This document shows, in pieces, positions 27,399-35,952 of a stretch of DNA of 64,000 nt. Below the pieces are notes generated by a model that was given only the letters and a program-made list of their open reading frames with translations, was not told where the DNA came from and did not search any database. The stretch is from NCBI GenBank assembly GCA_013177825.1, contig JABLXX010000002.1, positions 62,001-126,000 on the forward strand, in the 5' to 3' direction. Position 1 is the stretch's first letter. Each line of letters begins with the position of its first letter. A program made the position numbers and the translations under genes. Origin of the DNA: Syntrophaceae bacterium (lineage in GTDB: Bacteria; Desulfobacterota; Syntrophia; Syntrophales; PHBD01).

Positions 27399-29378
27399 TC
27401 ACGGGTTTCGCGGCCCTTCTTCCTCCGGCCCGGATGCCGGAGAAGCCGTTTCCAGCGCCTCGATCCGCTGGCCGAGGTCGCTCCAGCGTTCGTAAAGCGC
27501 CTCCAGGTCGACCTGGAGGCGCCGCAATTCGCCATGGAGAATCTTCGCCCGGTCCCCGTTCCGGAGGACCGCGGGGTCGCACAGCATCTCCTCGCGGGAC
27601 GTTCTGTCCGCCTCCAGGGTGCCGATTCGCTCCTCCGTCTGCGTGAACTCCTTCTTCAGGGCGCTCCGGGTGCGATACAGGCGGTTCCGCTCCTCCGCTG
27701 CGAGACGGCGTGCTTCCTTCTGCGGCAGCTCCCGGATTCCCTCCGCCGTCGGTCCCGCCCCATCCTTTTCCCCGGCTTGCTCGATCGCCCGCTTCTCGAT
27801 GAAATACGAGTAGTTTCCAGCATATTCGTGGAGGCATCCGTCCCGGATTTCGAGGACCCGGTTCACCATGCGGTCAAGGAAGAAGCGGTCGTGGGAGACG
27901 ATGATGACAGAGCCCGAGTATTGAAGGAGGGCGTCCTGGAACAAATCCTTTGTCTTGACATCCAGGTGGTTCGTCGGCTCGTCGAGAATGAGGAGGTTCG
28001 TGTCCTGGAGGATCAGCTTCAGGAGGGCCAGGCGGGATTTTTCGCCGCCCGAGAGAACCCGGACGGGCTTGTGGATGTCGTCTCCGGAAAAGAGAAACGC
28101 CCCCAGGAGGTTCCTTCGTTCCTGGTCGGTGCCGCGGGTCCCGGCGTCGCGGACCTCTTCCCAGGCGGTCCGCCCGTAGTCCAGGTTTTCCGCGCTCTCC
28201 TGGGAAAAGAAGCCGATCTGCACGTTCAGGCCGCGGTCGACGGCGCCCGACGAAGGCTCCTCGTCTCCGCTCAGGATTCTCGTCAAGGTGGATTTCCCGG
28301 AACCGTTGACGCCGACCAGGGCCATCCGGTCGCCTCGCGCGACGGTGAAGCGGAGGCCGCGGAAAACCTCCAGCGGGCCGTAGGATTTCGAGAGATCGCG
28401 GACGGTCAGGACCTCGCGTCCGCTCCGGGGCGCTTCGGGGAAACGGATCGTGACCGTCCGCGCATCTCCAGGGTCCTCGAAGACCTCCAGGCGCTCCAGC
28501 CGCTTGATGCGGCTCTGGACCTGCCTGGCCTTGGTGGCCTTGTAGCGGAAGCGCTCGACGAACTCCCAGGTCCGCCGGATCTCGCCCTCCCGGCGCAGCC
28601 GCTCCTGCTCCAGGGCTTCCCTCCGGCGCTCCCGTTCAGCCAGGAATGCCGTGTAGCCGCCCTTGAAGACGGATATCCTGCCGCCTGCCAGTTCTGCGAT
28701 CTGGTCGACCATGCGGTCCAGGAAAATCCGGTCGTGAGAGACGGTAATCAGTGTCCCCGGGTAATTCCCGAGATACCCCTCGAGCCACTCCATGCTCTCC
28801 GTGTCCAGGTGGTTCGTCGGCTCATCCAGAAGCATGACGGCCGGATCGGAGAGAAGGATGACCGACAGGAGGATCCGCATCTTCCAGCCGCCGGAAAAAT
28901 CGGAGCAGGCCTTGCCGAAATCGTTCTCCCGGAAGCCGAGGCCGCGAAGAACCTGCCGCGCCCGGGACTCGAAGCCGTAGCCGCCCCGGTTGCGGAACAC
29001 CGTAAGCAGGTTTTCGTATCGTTCCAGGACGGCCGTCGGGGGGGAAGAATGGCTGGAGATTTCCTCTTCGCAGAGACGGATGGAACGTTCCAGGTCCCCC
29101 ATGCCCGTGCGGTCCTTGATGTAGTCCGTCAGAGGAACCGCTTCGAGTTCCACCAGGTCCTGGGGAAGGTATCCGACGGCCCGGTCCCGGCGGCCGGCCA
29201 CGTCGATGGAACCCTCGTCCGGCTCGACCTGGCCCAGGATGGCCCGAAGCAGCGTGGTTTTGCCGGTTCCGTTGTCCCCTACGAGCCCGATCCGGCTCCG
29301 TTCGGTGATGGTCCAGTCGATGCCGCCGAAGAGGACCTTGGCTCCGAAGGAGAGGCGGAGGTTCCGTATGAAAATCAA
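27399..29378 (-). CDS. ABC-F family ATP-binding protein (translation factor type)
   Basis: A 659-residue soluble protein with two ATP-binding cassettes and no membrane part. Cassette 1 has GLVGDNGTGKTTL, FSGGWKMRILL and LLDEPTNHLD; cassette 2 has ALVGVNGSGKSTL, LSGGEKSRLALL and LILDEPTNHLD. The linker between them is the charged helical P-site-interaction region (FLAERERRREALEQERLRRE). A C-terminal coiled coil (KKEARRLAAEERNRLYRTRS) resembles Uup. ABC-F proteins act on the ribosome. The start is taken as TTG at 29378, 13 bases after the pilT-like stop; no ATG gives a better fit, so the first residues are uncertain. Confidence 0.88.
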   Translation of the reverse strand: MIFIRNLRLSFGAKVLFGGIDWTITERSRIGLVGDNGTGKTTLLRAILGQVEPDEGSIDVAGRRDRAVGYLPQDLVELEAVPLTDYIKDRTGMGDLERSIRLCEEEISSHSSPPTAVLERYENLLTVFRNRGGYGFESRARQVLRGLGFRENDFGKACSDFSGGWKMRILLSVILLSDPAVMLLDEPTNHLDTESMEWLEGYLGNYPGTLITVSHDRIFLDRMVDQIAELAGGRISVFKGGYTAFLAERERRREALEQERLRREGEIRRTWEFVERFRYKATKARQVQSRIKRLERLEVFEDPGDARTVTIRFPEAPRSGREVLTVRDLSKSYGPLEVFRGLRFTVARGDRMALVGVNGSGKSTLTRILSGDEEPSSGAVDRGLNVQIGFFSQESAENLDYGRTAWEEVRDAGTRGTDQERRNLLGAFLFSGDDIHKPVRVLSGGEKSRLALLKLILQDTNLLILDEPTNHLDVKTKDLFQDALLQYSGSVIIVSHDRFFLDRMVNRVLEIRDGCLHEYAGNYSYFIEKRAIEQAGEKDGAGPTAEGIRELPQKEARRLAAEERNRLYRTRSALKKEFTQTEERIGTLEADRTSREEMLCDPAVLRNGDRAKILHGELRRLQVDLEALYERWSDLGQRIEALETASPASGPEEEGPRNP

Positions 29379-29391
29379 ATGGATGACCGCC

Positions 29392-30678
29392 TTACTTGGT
29401 TTTTTGCATCTGGGCGATCAGGTCCTCGAGGGAGGAATTCTCTTCGATGGTGAGATGGTAGTCTCCCGCCTCTGCGTCCGCCGCTTGACCGGTCTCCTTG
29501 AGTGGCGTGATGGGAAAGAGCGTCTCCTGCTCATTTTCGCCGGGTACAGGCGCTGCGGGCGTTTGCCGTCGGGCTGTTCCCGAACGGAGGATCGGCGGCG
29601 TGTAGTCGGGAGATTCCGGCGGCAGTGCGGAGGGACGGAAGACCGACGAGGGGGGTACAAACTGGTTCCGGTAGTTCAGATAATCCGTCAGGTAGGCTTC
29701 ACTGGTGAACATCCCTTCACCCTTGGCGGTCTGCATGGCGCTCTCGATCTGGGAGACCTTGTTGTCCCGGATGAGTGAACGGATTGCCTGGTTGCTCCGC
29801 ATGATCGTCAGCAGCGGGACCTGGAAGCCGGTGCTTTCCAGGAACTGCAGGTGCTGAACGACGATCAGGAGCAGGCTCGTCGAGAGCTGGTTGCGGACCT
29901 CCGTCTGGGCCTCGATGGGGAAGGCGTTGCAGATGCGGTAGATGGCCTCCTCGGGGGTGGCGGAGTGCAGCGAGGCGATGACCAGGTGTCCCGACTCGGC
30001 CGCGTCGAGGGTCAGGCGCATGACCTGGCGTTCCCGGAGCTCGCCGACGACGATGACGTCCGGGTCCTCCCGCAGGACGTCCAGGAGTCCCTGCTCGAAG
30101 GAAATCATGTGGGTCCCCAGTTCCCGCTGTTCCACGAAGGAGCGCTTGGAGGTGAAGCGGTACTCGATGGGATCCTCCAGGGTGATGATGTGGACGGGGC
30201 GGGTCTCGTTGACCTCTTCCACCATGGCCGCGATCGTTGTGGATTTTCCGCTGCCGGTGGGACCGCAGACAAGGATCAGTCCCGCCTCGTTGTGGCAGTA
30301 CTGCTGGATGGTGGGATGGATGTTCAGGTTGTTCAGCCGCGGTACCGTTCCCGGCAGCAGGCGGACGGCGAGGCTGAAGCCCCGGAGGGTCACGAAGGCG
30401 TTCATCCGCAGACGCGAATTGCTGACGGTCCGGGCAAAGTCGACGGACAGGCGTGTTCTGAGCCGGTGGAGAAGTTCCCCCTTGACCAGCCAGGCAATGA
30501 GGTTGTCCATGTCCTCGTGGGTCCAGCTGAGACGGTGGTCGAACTGGATGCGTCCATTCTTCCGGAAGACCAGGGGGGAACCGCCGCAGATGTGAATATC
30601 CGAATAGCCCTCCCGCATGGCCATGGCGATCAATTCCTTAAACTGCTTTTCCAGTACCGCTGAACTTCTTTTATTCAT
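29392..30678 (-). CDS. PilT/PilU-like twitching-motility ATPase
   Basis: A 428-residue hexameric ATPase of the type IV pilus retraction family. Motifs: GGSPLVFRKNGRI (N-terminal PAS-like domain), CGPTGSGKSTTIAAM (Walker A), ITLEDPIEYRF (Asp box), LREDPDVIVVGELRERQVM (Walker B), AESGHLVIASLHSA (His box), and the family tail MRSNQAIRSLIRDNKVSQIE. A further 60-residue polar extension follows, as in PilU-type proteins. It begins three bases after livF and runs into the ABC-F gene, a non-standard setting with no other pilus gene nearby. Retraction of a pilus or a secretion-related role are both possible. Confidence 0.87.
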   Translation of the reverse strand: MNKRSSAVLEKQFKELIAMAMREGYSDIHICGGSPLVFRKNGRIQFDHRLSWTHEDMDNLIAWLVKGELLHRLRTRLSVDFARTVSNSRLRMNAFVTLRGFSLAVRLLPGTVPRLNNLNIHPTIQQYCHNEAGLILVCGPTGSGKSTTIAAMVEEVNETRPVHIITLEDPIEYRFTSKRSFVEQRELGTHMISFEQGLLDVLREDPDVIVVGELRERQVMRLTLDAAESGHLVIASLHSATPEEAIYRICNAFPIEAQTEVRNQLSTSLLLIVVQHLQFLESTGFQVPLLTIMRSNQAIRSLIRDNKVSQIESAMQTAKGEGMFTSEAYLTDYLNYRNQFVPPSSVFRPSALPPESPDYTPPILRSGTARRQTPAAPVPGENEQETLFPITPLKETGQAADAEAGDYHLTIEENSSLEDLIAQMQKTK

Positions 30679-30681
30679 GGT

Positions 30682-31389
30682 TTAGGCTCCTATGTAGGCC
30701 CGTTTGACCTCTTCGTTGTGGAGCAGGTTGTCCGCCGTTCCTTCCAGCGTAATCCGGCCGTTTTCCATAACATAACCCCGGTGGGCCACCCGAAGGGCCA
30801 TATGGGCATTCTGCTCCACCAGGAAGATGGGTGTTCCGTTCTCGTGGTTGATTTTCCGGATGATCTCGAAAATCAGTTTCACGTACATCGGCGCCAGTCC
30901 CAGGGAAGGTTCGTCCATCAGGAGCAGGCGCGGCCTCGCCATGAGCGCCCGGGAGATGGCCAGCATCTGCTGTTCCCCGCCGCTCAAGGTCCCGCCGGGC
31001 TGGTGGCGGCGCTGGGCGAGAATCGGGAACAGGTCGAAGACGTACTCCAGGTCCTTCCGGATGCCGTCCCGGTCTTTCCGCAGAAAGGCGCCCATGTCCA
31101 GGTTCTCCGTGACCGTCAGGTGCGGAAAGATCCTCCGCCCCTCGGGGACCTGGGAGAGCCCCAGGGCGACAATGGCGTCGGGACTCAGCTGTGTGAGCGG
31201 CCGGTTCATGAACAGAATCTCCCCGGAACGCGGGGGCACGATTCCCGAGATGGACATCAGGGTCGTCGTTTTTCCCGCCCCGTTGGCCCCGATGAGGGTG
31301 ATGATCTCCCCTTCCCGGAGGATCATGTTCACGTCCTTCAGGGCCTGAATGTTGCCATAATACGTCTGGACGTTTCTCAATTCCAGCAT
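30682..31389 (-). CDS. livF: LivF, branched-chain amino-acid ABC transporter ATPase
   Basis: A 235-residue ATPase subunit: GANGAGKTTTLMS (Walker A), LSGGEQQMLAISRALM (signature) and LLLMDEPSLGLAP (Walker B), the last with the livF-typical SLGLAP. Together with LivG it drives uptake by LivHM from the periplasmic binder LivJ. The ATG at 31389 fits the family start MLELRNVQTYYG; an upstream start would add 21 odd residues. It follows livG after 59 bases and precedes the pilT-like gene by three bases. Confidence 0.93.
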   Translation of the reverse strand: MLELRNVQTYYGNIQALKDVNMILREGEIITLIGANGAGKTTTLMSISGIVPPRSGEILFMNRPLTQLSPDAIVALGLSQVPEGRRIFPHLTVTENLDMGAFLRKDRDGIRKDLEYVFDLFPILAQRRHQPGGTLSGGEQQMLAISRALMARPRLLLMDEPSLGLAPMYVKLIFEIIRKINHENGTPIFLVEQNAHMALRVAHRGYVMENGRITLEGTADNLLHNEEVKRAYIGA

Positions 31390-31448
31390 GAATTCAACCC
31401 GCCGATCCGTATAGCAGGAAAATGCTATAAAACCAATTGCCGATCCCG

Positions 31449-32237
31449 TCAAGCATCGAACTCTTCCCCGAGGTATGCCTTGATCACAACCGGATTTTCC
31501 CAGATCTCCGCCGCGGTTCCCTCGGCGATTTTCTTTCCGTAGTCCAGGACAAAGATCCGGTTGGAGATGCTCATGACCATTCTCATGTCGTGCTCGATCA
31601 TGAGAATGGCGATCCTTTCCTCGTTTTTGATCTTCAGGATCAGCTCCTCCAGGTCTGCCGTCTCCCGGGGATTCATGCCCGCCGCCGGTTCGTCCAGGAG
31701 CAGAAGGAAGGGCTCCGTCGCCAGGGCACGGGCGATCTCCAGGCGCCGCTGGTCTCCATAAGGGAGGTTGCGGGCCAGGGCGTTCGCCGAGTCGGCCAGG
31801 CCCATCCGTTCGAGGATGGCGTAGCTCCGGGTTACGACGGCCTTTTCCTCGTTCCGGGTGCCCCGGTTCCGGAAAACGGCACCCAGGACGCCCGCCTTCG
31901 TCCGGCAGTGGCGCCCCACCATGACGTTTTCCAGGACGGTCATGTCGGGGAACAGTCGGATGTTCTGGAACGTCCGGGCAAGCCCGCGGGCCGTCACCTT
32001 GTGGACCGGCATACCGTTGATCCGCTTCCGCTTTCCCGCCGACGGGGAGATGAAGACGTCTCCTTCACTGGGCGGGTAGATGCCTGTTATGCAGTTGAAA
32101 AAGGTCGTCTTGCCGGCGCCGTTGGGACCGATGAGGGCGCAGATTTCCCCCTGCCGGACCTCCAGGTCCACCCGGTCGAGGGCCTTGATGCCCCCGAAGT
32201 TCATGGTCAGGTTTTTCGTTTCCAGGATCGTTTCCAT
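31449..32237 (-). CDS. livG: LivG, branched-chain amino-acid ABC transporter ATPase
   Basis: The 262-residue partner ATPase of LivF: GPNGAGKTTFFNCITG (Walker A), the livG-typical ARTFQNIRLFPDMTVLENV, NLPYGDQRRLEIARAL (signature variant) and LLLLDEPAAGMNP (Walker B). The PAAGMNP ending separates it from LivF. It starts seven bases after livM, so the two are tightly linked. Confidence 0.93.
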   Translation of the reverse strand: METILETKNLTMNFGGIKALDRVDLEVRQGEICALIGPNGAGKTTFFNCITGIYPPSEGDVFISPSAGKRKRINGMPVHKVTARGLARTFQNIRLFPDMTVLENVMVGRHCRTKAGVLGAVFRNRGTRNEEKAVVTRSYAILERMGLADSANALARNLPYGDQRRLEIARALATEPFLLLLDEPAAGMNPRETADLEELILKIKNEERIAILMIEHDMRMVMSISNRIFVLDYGKKIAEGTAAEIWENPVVIKAYLGEEFDA

Positions 32238-32244
32238 GGCCTTC

Positions 32245-33483
32245 TCAAGCCGGCGTGCCGGATGCGCCGTTCTGCTTCCGGTCGAAATGGTATTCGTAGG
32301 TCCGGCGGATATTTGTGATGATCCCCTGGGGACGGAAGATCATCATGACGACCATGATCGTTCCGAACAGCAGCATCCGGTAGTCGCTGAAGGCCCGCAG
32401 GTATTCCGGCATCAGGATCAGGAGGAAGGAGGCCAGAATCACCCCCAGGGTGGAGCCCATGCCTCCCAGGACCACGATCGAGAGGATCATGGCCGATTCC
32501 AGGAACGTGAAACTTGCGGGATTCACGAAGGTCGTCTTGGCGGCAAAGACGACCCCCATCATGCCCGCCCAGGTGGAGCCGAGGGCGAAGGCCGTCATCT
32601 TCGCCATGGTCTTGTTCACTCCCATGGCCTCGCAGGCCACTTCGTCCTCCCGGAGGGCGAGCCAGGCCCTGCCGATCCGGGAGTTCTGGAGACGGTTTGT
32701 GACGAAAATGGTGAACAGTACAAAGGCGATCATGAGGAAATACAGGTAGATCGTGGCTTCTTCCAGATTCAGCTCCAAGCCGAAAAACCCCGGACGGGGG
32801 ATTTCCGAAATTCCGCTGGGACCGGAGGAAAACTCGCTCCAGTTCTCCAGGACGAGCCGGGTGATCTCGCCGAATCCCAGGGTCACAATGGCCAGATAGT
32901 CGCCTCGGAGGCGCAGCACCGGGAAGCCCAGCAGCAGGCCGAAGATCATCGCCATCAGCGCGCCCAGGGGCAGGGCCGTCCAGAAGCCGATTCCGAAGTG
33001 CTGGTAGAGCAGGGCGTAGGTATAGGCGCCCACAGCGTAAAAGGCCGCGTAACCGAGGTGGAGGAGCCCCGCCTGGCCCACGACGATGTTGAGGCCCAGG
33101 CCGAGGACGACGTACATCAGGGCCGTTGTCATGATGTTCACCTGGTAGGTGGATGAGAGGAAGGGGAATGCGATGGCTACAACGGCCGTGAAAAGCAGTG
33201 CACCCCGGGAGAATCGGGCGTCCCGGGCGATCCTGAGCAGGAAGCTCTTTTTCTCCGCTGTTCCCTCCCCGGTATTCCGCTTGCCCGACGCGGCCTTCCC
33301 GATGAAGTACCGCCACACGAAAGACAGGACGAAGCTCCCGATTCCCACGTAGAACATGTTTTGCCAGCGCCAGATGATGGTTTTTTCGATGGTGTTCACC
33401 TGGATGACCAGGATGGGGAAGGTGAGAAACATGAACCAGAAGGCGATGACGATGGATTCACGGAGTTCGGCGAGCCGTTTCAT
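32245..33483 (-). CDS. livM: LivM, branched-chain amino-acid ABC transporter permease
   Basis: A 412-residue permease with about ten membrane segments. The hallmarks are LNIVVGQAGLLHLGYAAFYAVGA (GQ-x-x-L-x-x-G-x-A-F), LRGDYLAIVTLGFGEITRLV and SRIGRAWLALREDEVACEAMG, the EAA-like loop that meets the ATPases. Two N-terminal helices precede the conserved core, as in E. coli LivM. The C-terminus ends in a basic tail (RKQNGASGTPA). It begins nine bases after the livH stop. Confidence 0.93.
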   Translation of the reverse strand: MKRLAELRESIVIAFWFMFLTFPILVIQVNTIEKTIIWRWQNMFYVGIGSFVLSFVWRYFIGKAASGKRNTGEGTAEKKSFLLRIARDARFSRGALLFTAVVAIAFPFLSSTYQVNIMTTALMYVVLGLGLNIVVGQAGLLHLGYAAFYAVGAYTYALLYQHFGIGFWTALPLGALMAMIFGLLLGFPVLRLRGDYLAIVTLGFGEITRLVLENWSEFSSGPSGISEIPRPGFFGLELNLEEATIYLYFLMIAFVLFTIFVTNRLQNSRIGRAWLALREDEVACEAMGVNKTMAKMTAFALGSTWAGMMGVVFAAKTTFVNPASFTFLESAMILSIVVLGGMGSTLGVILASFLLILMPEYLRAFSDYRMLLFGTIMVVMMIFRPQGIITNIRRTYEYHFDRKQNGASGTPA

Positions 33484-33492
33484 GAATCCCCC

Positions 33493-34395
33493 CTATACCT
33501 TCTGCGTGGTGGACCGGCCCAGGAGACCCGAGGGCCGGAAGATGAGGATCAGGACCAGGAGCGCGAAGGCGAAGACGTCTTCGTAGTCGCTGGAGACGTA
33601 GCCCGTGGCGAAACTCTCGGTCCACCCCAGGACAAGCGAACCGAGGACCGCGCCGGGGATACTCCCGATCCCGCCGAGAACGGCGGCGGTGAAGGCCTTG
33701 ATGCCGGCGATGAAGCCGATGTAGAAGTTGATCCGGCCGATGTGGGAGGCGATGAGGACGCCGCCGACGGCGGCCAGGGAGGAGCCGATGATGAAGGTCA
33801 TCGAGATGATGCGGTTCACATTGACCCCTACGAGCATCGCCATGTTCCGGTCTTGGGCGGTGGCCCGCATGGCCTTGCCGATCCTCGTGAACTTGATGAG
33901 GATCGTCAGCAGGATCATGACGACCGCCGTGGTGGCGACGATGATGAACTCCGTCGAGCCCATGATGTGCGCATATGGCTCCATGAACGGAAGTTCCGGA
34001 AGCAGGTTCGGAAAAGGAAGGAAATCGGAGGTCTGGGCCAGCATGACATAGTTCTGGAGAAAGATGGACATGCCGATGGCGCTGATGAGGGGCGAGAGCC
34101 GGGAAGCCCCGCGGAGGGGCTTGTAGGCGATCTTCTCCACCGTGAAGCCGTGGCAGGCCGAATACAGGACCGCCACGAGAAACGCCAGGACCAGCACGGA
34201 TATGCCGCTCATGCCGCTCATGGCCAGGACAGTGGCCACGATGAGGGCCGTAAAGGCCCCGATCATATAGATCTCGCCATGGGCGAAGTTGATCAGTTCG
34301 ATGATACCGTACACCATCGTATAGCCCAGGGCGATCAATGCATAAATGCTGCCCCGGGTCAGACCGCCGACAAACAGTTCGACAAAATAATCCAT
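33493..34395 (-). CDS. livH: LivH, branched-chain amino-acid ABC transporter permease
   Basis: A 300-residue permease with eight or so helices. Family features: GGLTRGSIYALIALGYTMVYG, ELINFAHGEIYMIGAF, RIGKAMRATAQDRNMAMLVG (EAA-like loop) and AVLGGIGSIPGAVLGSLVLG. The ATG at 34395 is used because it gives the family N-terminus MDYFVELFVGG; a GTG three codons earlier is possible but lacks a ribosome-binding site. Confidence 0.92.
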   Translation of the reverse strand: MDYFVELFVGGLTRGSIYALIALGYTMVYGIIELINFAHGEIYMIGAFTALIVATVLAMSGMSGISVLVLAFLVAVLYSACHGFTVEKIAYKPLRGASRLSPLISAIGMSIFLQNYVMLAQTSDFLPFPNLLPELPFMEPYAHIMGSTEFIIVATTAVVMILLTILIKFTRIGKAMRATAQDRNMAMLVGVNVNRIISMTFIIGSSLAAVGGVLIASHIGRINFYIGFIAGIKAFTAAVLGGIGSIPGAVLGSLVLGWTESFATGYVSSDYEDVFAFALLVLILIFRPSGLLGRSTTQKV

Positions 34396-34412
34396 GGTCC
34401 TCACGGAAAGAA

Positions 34413-34443
34413 GGGCCTTCCGGCGCGCAAGGCCGGAAGGCCC
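34413..34443 (-). terminator. Stem-loop between livJ and livH (probable attenuating terminator)
   Basis: A perfect 12-bp stem (GGGCCTTCCGGC at 34413-34424 with GCCGGAAGGCCC at 34432-34443) and a 7-base loop lie between the binding-protein gene and livH. In the transcription direction the next bases are TTCTTTCC, only partly a U-tract. Such elements commonly let the binding protein be made in excess over the membrane subunits, either by partial termination or by protecting the upstream message. Confidence 0.65.
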
Positions 34444-34488
34444 CTGTTCATGGTTCCCCGCGGACGGCGGAGAACCCCTTCGGATCGT

Positions 34489-35607
34489 TTATCGGACTTC
34501 TACGTAAGTCCCTTTTTTCACCTCGTACATGGCAAAGCCGACGCCGATGGCGTCGCCCCTGTTGTCAAACCGGATCTTGCCCACGGGCGTGTTCACATAG
34601 TTCGTCCGGAGAGCCTTCACGAGTGCATTGTATTCCGTGGATTTCGCCTTTTGGATTGCATTCACGACCGCCAGGGCGGCGGCGTACCCCTCCAGGAAAA
34701 AGGCGCCCGGGTCGGAGTTGTAGGCCTTCTTGTGGGCGGCGATGGCGGCGATGGCCAGGGGGTTCTTCTTCGTGTCCTTCGGTCCGGAGGCATAGACGCC
34801 CTCGGCGTATTTGCCGGCCACCTTGATGAAGGTGTCGTCCTTCACGCCGTCGTCGGAGATGAACAGGGTCTTCATGTTCTTCTTCCTCATCTGGGCGACG
34901 ATGGAAGAGGCTTCGGGATGATATCCTCCGTAAATCACCGCTTCCGCTCCGGACTGCCTGATCTTGTTGACCACGGCCGAGTAATCCACGGCACCGGGGG
35001 TGACCCCCTCGAAGAGGACCACACGGGCCTTTTTCCCGTCCTCGATGAATTTCCTGGCGAACTCGGCGAAGCCCTTGCCGTAATCCCCCTTGTCATGGAG
35101 AACGGCGATTTTGGTCACCTTCAGTCTGTTCACAGCGAACTCGACGCCCAGTTTGGCCTGGGCGTCATCGGAGGCGATGGTGCGGAAAAAGTTGGGATAT
35201 CTTCCGCTCTGGGTCAGCTCCGGGTTGGTCGCCGAGGGCGAGACGGCGATCAGTTTGGCGTCCTTGTAGATTCCCAGGGCCGTTTTGGTCGCTCCGCTGC
35301 AGATATGGCCGATGACCACGTCGGCCTTTCTCGAGACCAGTTTCGTGGCCGTGTTGGTTGCCACTTCGGGCTTGCAGACGTCATCCTCGATGAGGAGTTC
35401 GATCTTCCTGCCCAGAACGCCTCCCCTGGCGTTGATGTCATTGACCACGAGCTCGACGGCCTTCACCGTCGGGAGGCCGTAGGAAGCCAGGTCTCCGCTG
35501 TGGGCGCCTGCCACGCCGATCTTGATCGTCTCGGCGGCCGGGGCCGGGCCGGCCAGGGCAAAAACGAGACAAAGTGCGGATACTCCGAGAAGAAAGCGCT
35601 TCATCAT
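34489..35607 (-). CDS. livJ: LivJ/LivK-type periplasmic branched-chain amino-acid-binding protein
   Basis: A 372-residue secreted receptor with a clear signal peptide (MKRFLLGVSALCLVFALAGPAPAAE... cut after PAAA/PAA). The mature part begins ETIKIGVAGAHSGDLASYG and keeps the family pattern NDINARGGVLGRKIELLIED, VIGHICSGATKTAL and VSPSATNPELT. AAGGAGG stands six bases before the ATG at 35607 (a second ATG follows at once). It is the first gene of the liv operon on the minus strand. Ligand specificity within branched-chain or related amino acids cannot be fixed from sequence. Confidence 0.9.
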   Translation of the reverse strand: MMKRFLLGVSALCLVFALAGPAPAAETIKIGVAGAHSGDLASYGLPTVKAVELVVNDINARGGVLGRKIELLIEDDVCKPEVATNTATKLVSRKADVVIGHICSGATKTALGIYKDAKLIAVSPSATNPELTQSGRYPNFFRTIASDDAQAKLGVEFAVNRLKVTKIAVLHDKGDYGKGFAEFARKFIEDGKKARVVLFEGVTPGAVDYSAVVNKIRQSGAEAVIYGGYHPEASSIVAQMRKKNMKTLFISDDGVKDDTFIKVAGKYAEGVYASGPKDTKKNPLAIAAIAAHKKAYNSDPGAFFLEGYAAALAVVNAIQKAKSTEYNALVKALRTNYVNTPVGKIRFDNRGDAIGVGFAMYEVKKGTYVEVR

Positions 35608-35952
35608 GATAATCCTCCTTTTCAGGATTTGAAGTCTTGGCGATACCCCCACCTCCGGAACGTAAGCCGCATGCCATCCACCTTCCCGGCGGAAGCTTGC
35701 CCCTGCAGGGCAGTTACGGTTAATGGTGCAACCTCGTATGGGGGGACAGGAGAATGACCGCCTACCACATTTCCGTCCCTCCGTCAAACGGGATGACATC
35801 ATGAATGTGCCGGTTATGACGATGCAATTTCGCATCACGCCTCGGGGGAGACCCCGCAGCCCGGAGGGGATGTATTTGTGTTGCCACGAAATCCATGTTC
35901 ATGTTACACGAAGCTGCAGAAAAAGACGGAATACAAAAGGAGCACCCGGATC
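35608..35952. other. Divergent intergenic region between livJ and cbiM
   Basis: These 345 bases separate two divergent transport operons and must hold both promoters and perhaps a leader regulator. I see no protein gene. A GC-rich inverted repeat (GGGGGGAC near 35738 with GTCCCTCC near 35780) could form a leader hairpin in the cbiM transcript, but I could not match it to a known cobalamin or NiCo riboswitch. No near-consensus promoter was found on either strand. Confidence 0.4.

Noticed and set aside
35608-35952. Cobalamin or NiCo riboswitch upstream of cbiM
   Set aside because: A GC-rich inverted repeat and a GGGACAGG word are present, but the conserved B12-box or NiCo core could not be matched. 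A covariance-model search would decide.
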